From: Desulfovibrio sp.
GTDB lineage: Bacteria > Desulfobacterota > Desulfovibrionia > Desulfovibrionales > Desulfovibrionaceae
NCBI GenBank assembly: GCA_016208105.1
Contig: JACQYS010000005.1
Span: 1 to 64,000, forward strand
Direction: 5' to 3'
Length of the DNA stretch: 64,000 nt
Position numbers and translations under genes: made by a program. This document shows positions 43,949 to 52,714 of the stretch, piece after piece. The notes below the pieces were generated by a model. That model saw only the letters and a program-made list of their open reading frames with translations. It searched no databases and was not told the DNA's origin. The stretch's first letter is position 1. Every line of letters starts with the position of its first letter.

Positions 43949-44425
43949 ATGGACGAGGCTCAAAAAAAGCAAGACGCTGAACTCATGCAGCTGGTGACTT
44001 TCAGCATCGGCGAGGAAGAATTCGGTGTCGATATTCTCAAGGTGCAGGAGATCATCCGCATGATGGAGATCACCAAGGTGCCGCGCGCTCCCGAGTTTGT
44101 CGAGGGGGTCATCAATCTGCGCGGCAAGGTAATCCCCATCATCGATCTGCGTCGGCGCTTCGGCCTTTCAGCGCGCGGACACGATAAGCACACGCGAATC
44201 ATCGTGATTGAGATCAATAATATGATTGTCGGCTTTGTTGTGGATTCGGTCTCAGAAGTGCTGAGAATTCCGTCGAGCACGGTGGAGCCGCCTCCGCCGG
44301 TCGTTTCCGGAATGGAGTCCGAATACATCAGCGGCGTGGGCAAACTGGAGGACAGGCTGCTTATACTCTTAGACCTGGATAGGCTCCTTTCCCGAGAAGA
44401 AACGGTATCTCTCACCAACGTATAG
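43949..44425 (+). CDS. cheW: Chemotaxis coupling protein CheW
   Basis: A 158-aa CheW that links chemoreceptors to CheA. The core reads LMQLVTFSIGEEEFGVDILK, VPRAPEFVEGVINLRGKVIP, IDLRRRFGL, and VDSVSEVLRIP, all characteristic. ATG 43949 follows GGGAGG; the in-frame start at 43910 is unlikely. It is isolated from other che genes but shares the window with two chemoreceptors. Several cheW paralogues are usual in Desulfovibrio. Confidence 0.94.
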   Translation: MDEAQKKQDAELMQLVTFSIGEEEFGVDILKVQEIIRMMEITKVPRAPEFVEGVINLRGKVIPIIDLRRRFGLSARGHDKHTRIIVIEINNMIVGFVVDSVSEVLRIPSSTVEPPPPVVSGMESEYISGVGKLEDRLLILLDLDRLLSREETVSLTNV

Positions 44426-44450
44426 AAAACCAGTACAGCACGAAACCTAC

Positions 44451-44482
44451 GCCGCCGGGTCCCAATGGCCCGGCGGCTTTTC
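44451..44482 (+). terminator. Terminator of cheW
   Basis: GCCGCCGGG-N9-CCCGGCGGC, then TTTT. It contains the ATG at 44465, which argues against that codon as the mfd start. Confidence 0.85.
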
Positions 44483-44494
44483 GCCGTTAGGCCC

Positions 44495-47400
44495 ATGGCT
44501 ACCCCTACACCCCCATTCCATGATCTTCTTGCTGGCAAGGCCCAGTCCGTAAGCCTCTATAAGAGCGGCCCGGGTAGTCTGGTCACCTTATGCCGCGACC
44601 TTGTGGCCAAGGGCCGGACCGTGGTGCTCATCGCGCCTGGTGCCGCCGATCTTTCGCAGATAACGGCGCTTCTGCACCTCTTTTTCCCCGCTCCGGACGA
44701 TCCGGCCGCGCAAAAAAGCTGGGCCGCCCTGCCGTCCTACCCCCCCGGTCTGCCGAGCCAGGCGACCTGGGCCAAGCGTTGGGCTTTCCTGCAGGCGTGC
44801 GCCAACACGCAAAAGCCCAAGGTCCTGTGTCTCTCCGTGGACAATCTGCTCCCCAAATGGCCCCCCATGGAGGCCTTGGAACACAATTTTCTTGAGATCA
44901 AGGTCGGCGAGGACCTCCTTCCGGAAATGATCCTGGAGCAGGCATCCGCCTGGGGATACCGGCGGGTGGGCATGGTGGTTCAGCCTGGCGACCTGGCCCT
45001 GCGCGGAGATCTGCTCGACCTCTTCCCTCCGGGATACGACCACCCTGTTCGCCTTGAATTCTACGGGGACACCCTGGAGAACATCCGGCTCTTCGACGTG
45101 AACTCCCAGCGCTCCCTGGCGGAGGTGCGCGAGGTCTCCATCCTGCCTGTGGCACCGGCCATCCTGACGGAACCCTATCTTACCCGTTCCAGGGCGCTTT
45201 GGGCCAAGCTTGCGCTGACAGGCGAAATCAACCGCGCCACCCAGGCCTATCTGGAGGACATGCTCATAAAGGGGGACGGAACCATCTGGCCGGGCCTCTA
45301 CTACGATTCTCCGGTGTCCCTGGAGGAATGGCTGCCCAGGGACGCGGTTTTTGTTCTGGCCCAGTCTTCAAGCCTTCGCCCGCGGCTTGAAGAGCAGGAG
45401 TTCGGCTGGGTGAAAGAGCTCGAAAAGCTTTCCGCAACACAGGCCACGGTCTGGCCCCGGCATCAGGTCATCTGGCCGGAAGCCATGGCCAGGCGCGCAT
45501 GGCAGGGCAAGCCCCAGCTCGTGTTCGAGGATCTTGTCATCGGCCAGGAGAAGCACGGGGTCGATCTGGTGGAGCGCAAGATCGAGAATTTTCAGGATCT
45601 GTTCTGGCGCCCAGACGAGATCCGCCGCCCGTGGAGCACCTTGGTGGCGGCCATGAGGCAGTGGGAAGAAGAACATCGCCAGGTCCTCTTGTCTTTCCAT
45701 TCCCAGCAGTCCAGACGCAAGTTCTTGAAGCTTGCCGAGCACGAGGGGCTGGCGCTCCTCCAGGAACCGGCCACCGGCAAGCCTGGCCTGCATGCCCTAG
45801 TTTCACCGCTCAGGCGCGGCATGGAGCTCGCCTGGAACAACTGCCTGATCCTGCCCGAGGACGTGCTTCAGCCAGGCACTGAAAAGAGCGTCAGGCCGCG
45901 CCCGGAGAAGGGCTTCAAGGGGCTTGCCGCTTTTGACGACGTGAATCCGGGAGATCTGCTGGTCCACCGCGATTACGGTCTGGCCCGTTTCGAGGGGCTT
46001 TCACGGCTTTCGGTGGACCAGGCGGCCAACGACTACCTGCTGCTTCTCTTTGACGGCGGCGACAAGCTCTATCTCCCCGTGGACCGCTTGAGCCTGGTGC
46101 AACGGTACAAAGGCCCTGAAGGATCCGAACCTTCGCTCGACCGTCTCGGCGGCTCCCGCTGGAAAACCAGCCGGGAGAAGGCCAAGAAGGCCATAGAACG
46201 AATCGCCCAGGATCTGGTGGAGATGTACGCCTACAGGCGGGTGGCCAAGGGATATGCTTACGGCCCGGTCAATGAGCTCTACTGGGAGTTCGAGGCCACC
46301 TTCGGTTTCGAGGAAACCCCGGACCAGGACCGCGCCATCTCCGAAGTGCTCGAAGACATGGAACGTCCGGAGCCCATGGACCGCCTTGTCTGCGGCGACG
46401 TAGGCTTCGGCAAGACCGAGGTGGCCATGCGGGCCGCCTTCCGGGCGGTGCTGGACGGCAAGCAGGTGGCCCTCCTGTGCCCGACGACGGTCCTGGCCGA
46501 ACAGCACTACCAGAATTTCCTGAAGCGGCTGGAGGGCTTTCCCGTTCATGTGGGCATGCTTTCGCGCTTCGTCAGCGCCAAGCGGGCCAAGATGGTCACG
46601 GAATCCGCTGCCAAGGGAGAGCTGGACATCCTCATAGGGACCCACCGCCTGCTATCCAAGGACGTGAGCTTTCCAAGGCTCGGGCTCATCATCCTGGACG
46701 AAGAGCAGCGCTTCGGCGTGAAGCACAAGGAAAAGCTCAAGACTCTCAAGAAAAACGTGGACGCGCTGACTCTTACGGCCACTCCCATACCGCGCACCCT
46801 GCAGCTGTCGCTCTCGGGAATCAGGGGCCTGTCCGTCATGGAAACTCCCCCTGTTGACCGCAAGGCGGTGGACACGGCCCTTATCGACAGAGACGAGCGC
46901 ATGCTGGCCAACATCGTGGCCCGGGAGCTCGAGCGGCAAGGCCAGGTGTTCTGGGTGCACAACAGGGTGCAGAACCTAGCCGCGGTGGCCGACTTCGTCA
47001 GAAAGCTGGCCCCGGGCGCCCGCATCGGCATGGCGCACGGCCAGATGGGGGAGAAGGACCTGGAAGAGTCCATGCACAAGTTCTGGCACGGCGAGATAGA
47101 CGTGCTGGTGTGCACGGCCATCATCGAGTCCGGCCTGGATTTCCCCAGGGCGAACACGCTCATAGTGGACAATGCCCAGATGTTCGGCCTGGGCCAGCTC
47201 TACCAGCTGCGCGGCCGGGTGGGGCGGTCGGAGCGCCAGGCCTACGCGTACTTCGTGGTGCCCTCCATCGACCACGTGCCCGAACTGGCCCGCAAGCGCC
47301 TCCGGGTCATCCTGGACATGGACTATCTCGGGGCGGGCTTCCAGATCGCCATGGAAGACCTGCGCCTGCGCGGTGCGGGCAACATCCTGGGCGAAGCCCA

Positions 47401-47938
47401 GTCCGGGCACATCGCCAAAATCGGGCTGGACTTGTTCCTGGAAATGCTCGACGAGGAAGTCCGGCGGGTCAAGGGCGAGCCGCCCAGGGAAGAGGTGGAG
47501 ACCGAGCTCAACCTGAGCGTTCCCGCACGCATTCCCGAGCAGTACGTGCCGGATTCCAAGGAACGCCTGCGCTTGTACAAGAATCTCACGGCCGCCCAGA
47601 CGGAGACCGGGCTTATAGAGGCCATGGCGGACATCAAGGACCGTTTCGGTCATGCGCCTGAGGAAGTCGAGAACTTCGCGGCGGTGCTCGGGCTCAAGCG
47701 TGTTTTGACCAAACTCGGGGTTCGCCGCGCCGATGTGCATCAATCCAAGATCGTGCTCACCTGGGATGAAACGGCCCAGTCCCTTACCCCGGAGGCCCTT
47801 ATCACCTGGATTACTCCACGCCAGAAAGTCGCCAAGCTTCTCCCCCCTGCCAAACTGGAACTCAAGCTGGCGGTGGACGCCCCCCTTCGCCAGACTCTTG
47901 GCGAAGCAGCGGCTGAGCTGGCAAAACTGATTGCATGA
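44495..47938 (+). CDS. mfd: Transcription-repair coupling factor
   Basis: A 1147-aa Mfd, which removes stalled RNA polymerase and recruits UvrA. It has UvrB-homology domains at the N-terminus, the RNA-polymerase-interacting domain (DLLVHRDYGLARFEGL near 485) and a RecG-like translocase. The translocase shows Walker A CGDVGFGKTEVAMRAA, LDEEQRFGVKHKEKL and ATPIPRTLQLSLSGIRGLSV. QLRGRVGRSERQAYAYF is motif VI. Length is normal. The start at 44495 is chosen because 44465 lies in the cheW terminator. It heads a plus-strand run through rpsT and overlaps the next gene by 4 bp. Confidence 0.95.
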   Translation: MATPTPPFHDLLAGKAQSVSLYKSGPGSLVTLCRDLVAKGRTVVLIAPGAADLSQITALLHLFFPAPDDPAAQKSWAALPSYPPGLPSQATWAKRWAFLQACANTQKPKVLCLSVDNLLPKWPPMEALEHNFLEIKVGEDLLPEMILEQASAWGYRRVGMVVQPGDLALRGDLLDLFPPGYDHPVRLEFYGDTLENIRLFDVNSQRSLAEVREVSILPVAPAILTEPYLTRSRALWAKLALTGEINRATQAYLEDMLIKGDGTIWPGLYYDSPVSLEEWLPRDAVFVLAQSSSLRPRLEEQEFGWVKELEKLSATQATVWPRHQVIWPEAMARRAWQGKPQLVFEDLVIGQEKHGVDLVERKIENFQDLFWRPDEIRRPWSTLVAAMRQWEEEHRQVLLSFHSQQSRRKFLKLAEHEGLALLQEPATGKPGLHALVSPLRRGMELAWNNCLILPEDVLQPGTEKSVRPRPEKGFKGLAAFDDVNPGDLLVHRDYGLARFEGLSRLSVDQAANDYLLLLFDGGDKLYLPVDRLSLVQRYKGPEGSEPSLDRLGGSRWKTSREKAKKAIERIAQDLVEMYAYRRVAKGYAYGPVNELYWEFEATFGFEETPDQDRAISEVLEDMERPEPMDRLVCGDVGFGKTEVAMRAAFRAVLDGKQVALLCPTTVLAEQHYQNFLKRLEGFPVHVGMLSRFVSAKRAKMVTESAAKGELDILIGTHRLLSKDVSFPRLGLIILDEEQRFGVKHKEKLKTLKKNVDALTLTATPIPRTLQLSLSGIRGLSVMETPPVDRKAVDTALIDRDERMLANIVARELERQGQVFWVHNRVQNLAAVADFVRKLAPGARIGMAHGQMGEKDLEESMHKFWHGEIDVLVCTAIIESGLDFPRANTLIVDNAQMFGLGQLYQLRGRVGRSERQAYAYFVVPSIDHVPELARKRLRVILDMDYLGAGFQIAMEDLRLRGAGNILGEAQSGHIAKIGLDLFLEMLDEEVRRVKGEPPREEVETELNLSVPARIPEQYVPDSKERLRLYKNLTAAQTETGLIEAMADIKDRFGHAPEEVENFAAVLGLKRVLTKLGVRRADVHQSKIVLTWDETAQSLTPEALITWITPRQKVAKLLPPAKLELKLAVDAPLRQTLGEAAAELAKLIA

Positions 47939-48858
47939 AACATCTTCTTCCCATTCTTCTCCTGCTCTTTTTGCCCGCGTGCCAGCCGGAACAGCTGGAG
48001 CAAGGCCTGGCGGGCAAGGTCAACGGCCGTCCCATACCGCTCAAGACCCTGGAGTTCGCTCAGGGTCTCAAACTTTCCGCGCCCACGTCCACAGCCCACG
48101 ACGAGGTTCTGGCCAAACTTCGGGCGGACTACGGGGAAACCATGGCCGATCTGATCGTCGAGGAGCTTGTGGCCCAGGAGCTGGCCAAGCGTAACGCCGA
48201 GGTCACCGAGGCCGAGCTCAAGTATGCCGAAACCTCCGCCCGGGATGGGTATCAGGGAAAGGCCTTCGAGGAGATGCTTTCAGAGGAAGGCATAGACCTT
48301 GGTGTCTGGCGGGAGCGCCTGCGAGCCAAGATCGCAATGACCAAGTTCGCCTCACTGGTGCTCCGGCCACGGGTGAGCATAGCCTCGTGGGAGGTGCAGC
48401 AATACTACCGGAGCCATGCCGCGGAATTTACCCAGCCAGCCAAGGTGAAATACCTGAAAGTGGAATCGAAGAACGCAGATGCTCTGCGAAAGGCGCTGGA
48501 CGCCGCGAAAAAAGCCCGGGCCCCGGCTGATCTGCTCACAGTTTTCGACGACGTGTCCATGCAGACCCTGGCCCAGCCTGAGGAAAGCCTGCAGGGAAAA
48601 CTTCGCGACACGCTAAAAGCCCTGCAACCCGGGCAGGTCAGCCCTGTGGTTCAGAGAGAGTCCGGCTTTCAGGCTTTTATCCTTCTGGAGCGCTCCGAAG
48701 CCAAAGTTGAAGGGATGGTGCAGGTCTATCCCATTGTGGAGAAACGTCTTGCCGAGACCAAGATCGCCCAGGAATTCACCCTGTGGCTGATCCAGACCCT
48801 CAATACGTCGATTATTGAAATCAGCCCCGGCCTGTTGCTCGAAAAAGGCAAGCACTAG
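47935..48858 (+). CDS. SurA/PrsA-type lipoprotein chaperone
   Basis: 307 aa. It begins with a lipoprotein signal ending in LFLPAC (Cys at about 16), so it is a membrane-anchored periplasmic protein. A SurA-N-like helical chaperone region (VNGRPIPLKTLEFAQGL ... LRAKIAMTKFASLVLRPRVS) is followed by a divergent parvulin-like segment. It probably helps outer-membrane or exported protein folding. It overlaps mfd (ATGA) and precedes a second SurA-type gene, a common pairing in this group. Catalytic PPIase residues are not clearly conserved. Confidence 0.83.
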   Translation: MKHLLPILLLLFLPACQPEQLEQGLAGKVNGRPIPLKTLEFAQGLKLSAPTSTAHDEVLAKLRADYGETMADLIVEELVAQELAKRNAEVTEAELKYAETSARDGYQGKAFEEMLSEEGIDLGVWRERLRAKIAMTKFASLVLRPRVSIASWEVQQYYRSHAAEFTQPAKVKYLKVESKNADALRKALDAAKKARAPADLLTVFDDVSMQTLAQPEESLQGKLRDTLKALQPGQVSPVVQRESGFQAFILLERSEAKVEGMVQVYPIVEKRLAETKIAQEFTLWLIQTLNTSIIEISPGLLLEKGKH

Positions 48859-48957
48859 TCCTTAGCGTTTCATTGCAACGTTTTGAAAAACCGAATACAA
48901 GGGGCTCGCCGCAAGGCCGGGCGACAAGCCCTCAACCCGCCTGCGTGGAGGATGCCA

Positions 48958-49917
48958 TTGTCCGCCGTTTTCCGATCAATCATTGTTGCCGCAGTATTGC
49001 TTTCAGTGGTCCCCACATCGTTTGCCGCCCAACAGGTGGTGGATAAAATCGTAGCCCAGGTCAACGGCGAGATGATCACGCTGTTTGAATTGAACGAACG
49101 CGTTCGCGGCTATGTCACCCAGGTTGAGAAGAAGGCCTACAATCCTTCGGATCCGGCCTTCAAGGAAATGCAGGACCGCATCTTGCGGACCATGATCGAA
49201 GACATCCTGCTCAAGCAGGAGGCTGCCAGACTCAAGGTCAACGTCTCCGATACGGAAGTGGAATCGCGTATCCGCGAAATCCGCGAAAAAGGCGGTATGA
49301 ACGAAGAGCGTTTCGTGCAGCAGCTGAGGCTTGAGGGGCTTACCCGCAAGCAGTTTGCCGAAAGCATCAAGAAGGACATCTTAAAGAAGCAGCTCCTGGG
49401 CTTTATGGTCCAGCGCAAGGTCGTGGTGAGCGAAGAGGACATCAAGAGCTACTACGACAGCCACAAAGGCAACATCCGGGTTGAATCCGGGCAGCACATC
49501 GGCCTCATCATGGTGGGCAAGATGGACGAGGCCAAGGCTCTCAGGCAGCGCATCACCAGTGGCCAGATAGGTTTCGCGGAAGCGGCCAGGAAGTTCTCCA
49601 TAGGGCCCGGCGCCGAGCAGGGAGGGGATTTGGGCAAGGTTGAGCTCAAGGACCTCGCTCCGGAACTCCGCCAGGCTCTGCAAGGCGTGTCGCCCGGCGG
49701 CGTGAGCGAGCCCGTGCTGCTCGACGGTAAGCCGGTCCTTTTGACCATCGGCGCCGATTCGCCCGCTCAGAAGGCTCAGGCCCCGGGCGGAGCACCGCCT
49801 TACGAAAGCGTCAGAGACGCGATATACGAGCGGCTCTACCGGGAAAAGCTCGAGAAACAATTCACCGACTACATGGATAAGCTTCGAACCAAGTCGGTCA
49901 TCAAGGTCAACCTCTGA
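48958..49917 (+). CDS. SurA-like peptidyl-prolyl isomerase
   Basis: 319 aa. It starts at TTG 48958, seven bases after GGAGG. ATG 48952 abuts the GGAGG and is too close. A signal peptide (VFRSIIVAAVLLSVVPTSFA) directs it to the periplasm. The SurA N-domain (VDKIVAQVNGEMITLFELNE) is followed by one parvulin domain (about 165-255, GQHIGLIMVGKMDEAKALRQ ... FAEAARKFSIGPGAEQGGDL). It should chaperone outer-membrane proteins. One parvulin domain, rather than two as in E. coli SurA, is normal for delta-proteobacteria. Confidence 0.88.
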   Translation: MSAVFRSIIVAAVLLSVVPTSFAAQQVVDKIVAQVNGEMITLFELNERVRGYVTQVEKKAYNPSDPAFKEMQDRILRTMIEDILLKQEAARLKVNVSDTEVESRIREIREKGGMNEERFVQQLRLEGLTRKQFAESIKKDILKKQLLGFMVQRKVVVSEEDIKSYYDSHKGNIRVESGQHIGLIMVGKMDEAKALRQRITSGQIGFAEAARKFSIGPGAEQGGDLGKVELKDLAPELRQALQGVSPGGVSEPVLLDGKPVLLTIGADSPAQKAQAPGGAPPYESVRDAIYERLYREKLEKQFTDYMDKLRTKSVIKVNL

Positions 49918-49943
49918 TTCGTCTTTTATTCGGAAGGTAAAAA

Positions 49944-50951
49944 ATGACCCTCGAGGAAATGGGCGCGCTCTTACGTCATGAGCGGGAACGCCAAGGCATA
50001 AGCCTGGAGAAGGCCGCCATAGAGATAAAGATCAGCAAGAAATACCTGATCGCTCTTGAGGAAGGCTATACCAAGGATTTGCCGCACCCCGTGTATGCCA
50101 AGGGGTTTGTGAAGAATTACGCCCGTCTTCTCGGCCTTGATCCTGAGGAAATCGGCGCGGTATTGTCCACCTACTACGCCGTTGACGACGATCACCTGCG
50201 CGAATCGCCCCGGTACGAGGTGCGAGACTCCCTTTCTTCCACCAAGGAACGCAAGGTGTCCTTCGCGTCCTCCCAGACCCCCTCGACCTTCAGGCCCTCT
50301 CTGTGGCTCGGGCTCCCCCTGGTGCTGGGATTCGCCGCCCTGGCCTGGTATTTCTTCTCGGGCCCTGGTTTCAGCTTCAACATGGACACCGTTTTCGATC
50401 TATTCAAATCCAAGATAGAGACCCAGGCCCCGGGGGTTCCGCAGCCCGCCAAGCCTGCGCAGCAGGGCCAGCCAGTGAAGCCCGAAGCCAAATCCGCTCC
50501 CGTGCCCCAGACACAGCCTTCAAAGCCCGAAGCCAAGGTTGAAGCCAAGTCCGATCCCGCCCCAGAGGCAGCACAGGAAGCGGCGGCTCCCATGGTCCCC
50601 CGCGACTTGTTGGCCACCGGATCGAGCGGCACCAAGCCTGCCCCGGCGCCCCAGCCCGCCTCGGAACAGGACATCACGCCGGAAAAGCTGGCCGCGGAGG
50701 CCCAGTTCGCTGCCAATGGCCGCCAGATGGTGGAGATAAACGCCAACCAGCCTGCTTCGCTTGAAGTGACCACCGAGGACGGACAGAAACGGTCCCTCAC
50801 CCTGGTCAGGGGGCAGCGCCTGTCGCTTCGTTTCAACGACAAGGTGGTTGTCCGTTTCCAGCAGGCTCCGTCCGTGGCGATAAAGCTGAACGGCAAGGAC
50901 TTTCCGCTCGAGGGCGGCAAGGCGGACGGCAAAAGCATTCAGTTCCCGTAA
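49944..50951 (+). CDS. RodZ-like helix-turn-helix membrane protein
   Basis: 335 aa: an N-terminal cytoplasmic HTH (residues 1-70, GALLRHERERQGISLEKAAI ... YAKGFVKNYARLLGLDPEE), one membrane helix (about 118-136), a Pro/Ala/Lys-rich linker, and a C-terminal periplasmic DUF4115-like domain ending ...LNGKDFPLEG. This is the RodZ architecture, which ties MreB to the wall-synthesis machinery and sets rod shape. The symbol is withheld because function is inferred from architecture only. GGAAGG precedes ATG 49944. Confidence 0.86.
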   Translation: MTLEEMGALLRHERERQGISLEKAAIEIKISKKYLIALEEGYTKDLPHPVYAKGFVKNYARLLGLDPEEIGAVLSTYYAVDDDHLRESPRYEVRDSLSSTKERKVSFASSQTPSTFRPSLWLGLPLVLGFAALAWYFFSGPGFSFNMDTVFDLFKSKIETQAPGVPQPAKPAQQGQPVKPEAKSAPVPQTQPSKPEAKVEAKSDPAPEAAQEAAAPMVPRDLLATGSSGTKPAPAPQPASEQDITPEKLAAEAQFAANGRQMVEINANQPASLEVTTEDGQKRSLTLVRGQRLSLRFNDKVVVRFQQAPSVAIKLNGKDFPLEGGKADGKSIQFP

Positions 50952-51057
50952 GGTGAATGGTTCGGGCAACCGCCCGTTTTCCAGCAAGAACGAACTCGTT
51001 GGTCAGATGGCCTTTCGTACCGCTTGATTGACCGTCTGAAAAACACCCGAAGCTGCC

Positions 51058-51807
51058 ATGGAGTCCACCGAAAAAGCCCTGGTGCTCAAGGTCGGACGCT
51101 TTCGCGAAGTGGACGCCTGGGTACGCCTGTTCTCTCCCCGCAAAGGCATCTTCAATGCATTCGCCTTCGGCGGCTCGGTGAGCCGCCGCCGTTTTCTCGG
51201 CTGCCTTGATCCGTTCAATCTGGTCATGTTTAAGATTAAAACCCAAGGGGGCAGCGGCTATACCTATCTGCTCGAGGGGTCGCTCGTAAGCTCGCATCCC
51301 CGGCTGCGCCAGGACGCCGATCGCCTGGGCATGGCCGTCAACTGCCTCAAGTTCCTGGAAGCCTCGCACCAGGGGCCGTACGGTTCGGAATCCGCTTACG
51401 ATTTGCTGCTGGAAACCCTGGCGGCCATGGAAGCATGCGAGAGCCCGTCCAAAATGCTGCCCCTCTACTTCCGGGCCCGCATGGCCTTTGACCAGGGGTT
51501 CAGGCCCGAGCTTTCAACCTGCGCCCGGTGCGGGGCGGACCTCAAGTCCACGGCCTCTACCCAGTTGCTGGTGGAGCAGGGCAAGCTTCACTGCGGCAAC
51601 TGCCGCCAGTGGATCAAGGGTGCCAGCGTTCACCTTGGCGGCGAAGCCCTGGACGTGCTTCGGATCGTGTGCGCGGGCTCGCCAAGCCAGTGGGCGAACA
51701 TGCCGGTGAGCGCTCAGGCCCGCATGGAAAGCGGCCGCGCCCTGGACCTTTTCGTGGAATACCACCTGGGCTTGACCTGGGCCCACGGCTCGTTTAGGCG
51801 CATCTGA
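51058..51807 (+). CDS. recO: DNA repair protein RecO
   Basis: A 249-aa RecO. It helps load RecA at gaps with RecR. An N-terminal OB fold ([20 protein letters not shown]) is followed by a helical domain and a zinc finger, CARCGADL ... LHCGNC. Length and order are typical. It is in the mfd-rpsT run, just before glyQ, an arrangement often seen in Desulfovibrio. Confidence 0.93.
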   Translation: MESTEKALVLKVGRFREVDAWVRLFSPRKGIFNAFAFGGSVSRRRFLGCLDPFNLVMFKIKTQGGSGYTYLLEGSLVSSHPRLRQDADRLGMAVNCLKFLEASHQGPYGSESAYDLLLETLAAMEACESPSKMLPLYFRARMAFDQGFRPELSTCARCGADLKSTASTQLLVEQGKLHCGNCRQWIKGASVHLGGEALDVLRIVCAGSPSQWANMPVSAQARMESGRALDLFVEYHLGLTWAHGSFRRI

Positions 51808-51832
51808 CGCCTTTTACTCCAGAGGAGTTTTC

Positions 51833-52702
51833 ATGCACTTTCAAGATGTCATCCTCACCTTGCAGAGCTATTGGGCCAAGCAGGGATGCCTGATCGTACA
51901 ACCATACGACCTGGAAGTCGGCGCGGGAACGTTCAACCCGTCCACCTTCTTCCGGGTGATAGGGCCAGAGCCCTGGCGCGTGGCCTATGTGGAACCCTCG
52001 CGCCGTCCCACCGACGGACGCTACGGCGAGAACCCCAACCGCCTGCAGCACTATTATCAGTTTCAGGTGATCTTAAAGCCGTCCCCGGACAACGTTCAGG
52101 CCCTTTATCTGGAAAGTCTGCGCGCCCTGGGTGTTCCTCCGGAAGCCCACGACATCCGCTTCGTGGAAGACGACTGGGAATCCCCCACCCTCGGGGCCTC
52201 CGGGCTTGGCTGGGAAGTGTGGCTCAACGGCATGGAGGTCACGCAGTTCACGTACTTCCAGCAGATCGGGGGCATCGAGCTCTCCCCGGTCTCGGTAGAG
52301 ATCACCTACGGCCTTGAACGCATTTCCATGTACCTCCAGGAAAAGGAATCCGTGTACGACCTTTCCTGGAACGACCGGGTGACCTACGGTCAGGTGCACC
52401 ACCAGGGCGAAGTGGAGCATTCCAAGTACAACTTCGAACTCTCCGACCCGGACATGCTCCTTACCTTCTTCAATGCCTGCGAGGCCGAATGCAAGCGGCT
52501 GTGCGAGGAGGGGCTTCCCTGGCCCGCCTACGACTATTGCCTGCGCTGCTCGCACACATTCAACATGCTCCAGGCCCGGGGGGCCATATCCATCACCGAG
52601 CGCACGGGCTACATCGCCCGCGTGCGCGCCCTGGCCTCGTCCCTGGCAAGGCTTTACGCTGCCCAGCGCCGGGACATGGAATATCCCCTCCTGCAAAGCT
52701 AA
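51833..52702 (+). CDS. glyQ: Glycyl-tRNA synthetase alpha subunit
   Basis: A 289-aa catalytic subunit of the alpha2-beta2 bacterial GlyRS. Family segments [40 protein letters not shown] and [14 protein letters not shown] are intact. It activates glycine and, with GlyS, charges tRNA-Gly. GAGGAG precedes ATG 51833. glyS follows after 12 bp. Confidence 0.97.
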   Translation: MHFQDVILTLQSYWAKQGCLIVQPYDLEVGAGTFNPSTFFRVIGPEPWRVAYVEPSRRPTDGRYGENPNRLQHYYQFQVILKPSPDNVQALYLESLRALGVPPEAHDIRFVEDDWESPTLGASGLGWEVWLNGMEVTQFTYFQQIGGIELSPVSVEITYGLERISMYLQEKESVYDLSWNDRVTYGQVHHQGEVEHSKYNFELSDPDMLLTFFNACEAECKRLCEEGLPWPAYDYCLRCSHTFNMLQARGAISITERTGYIARVRALASSLARLYAAQRRDMEYPLLQS

Positions 52703-52714
52703 AGGACGTCATTC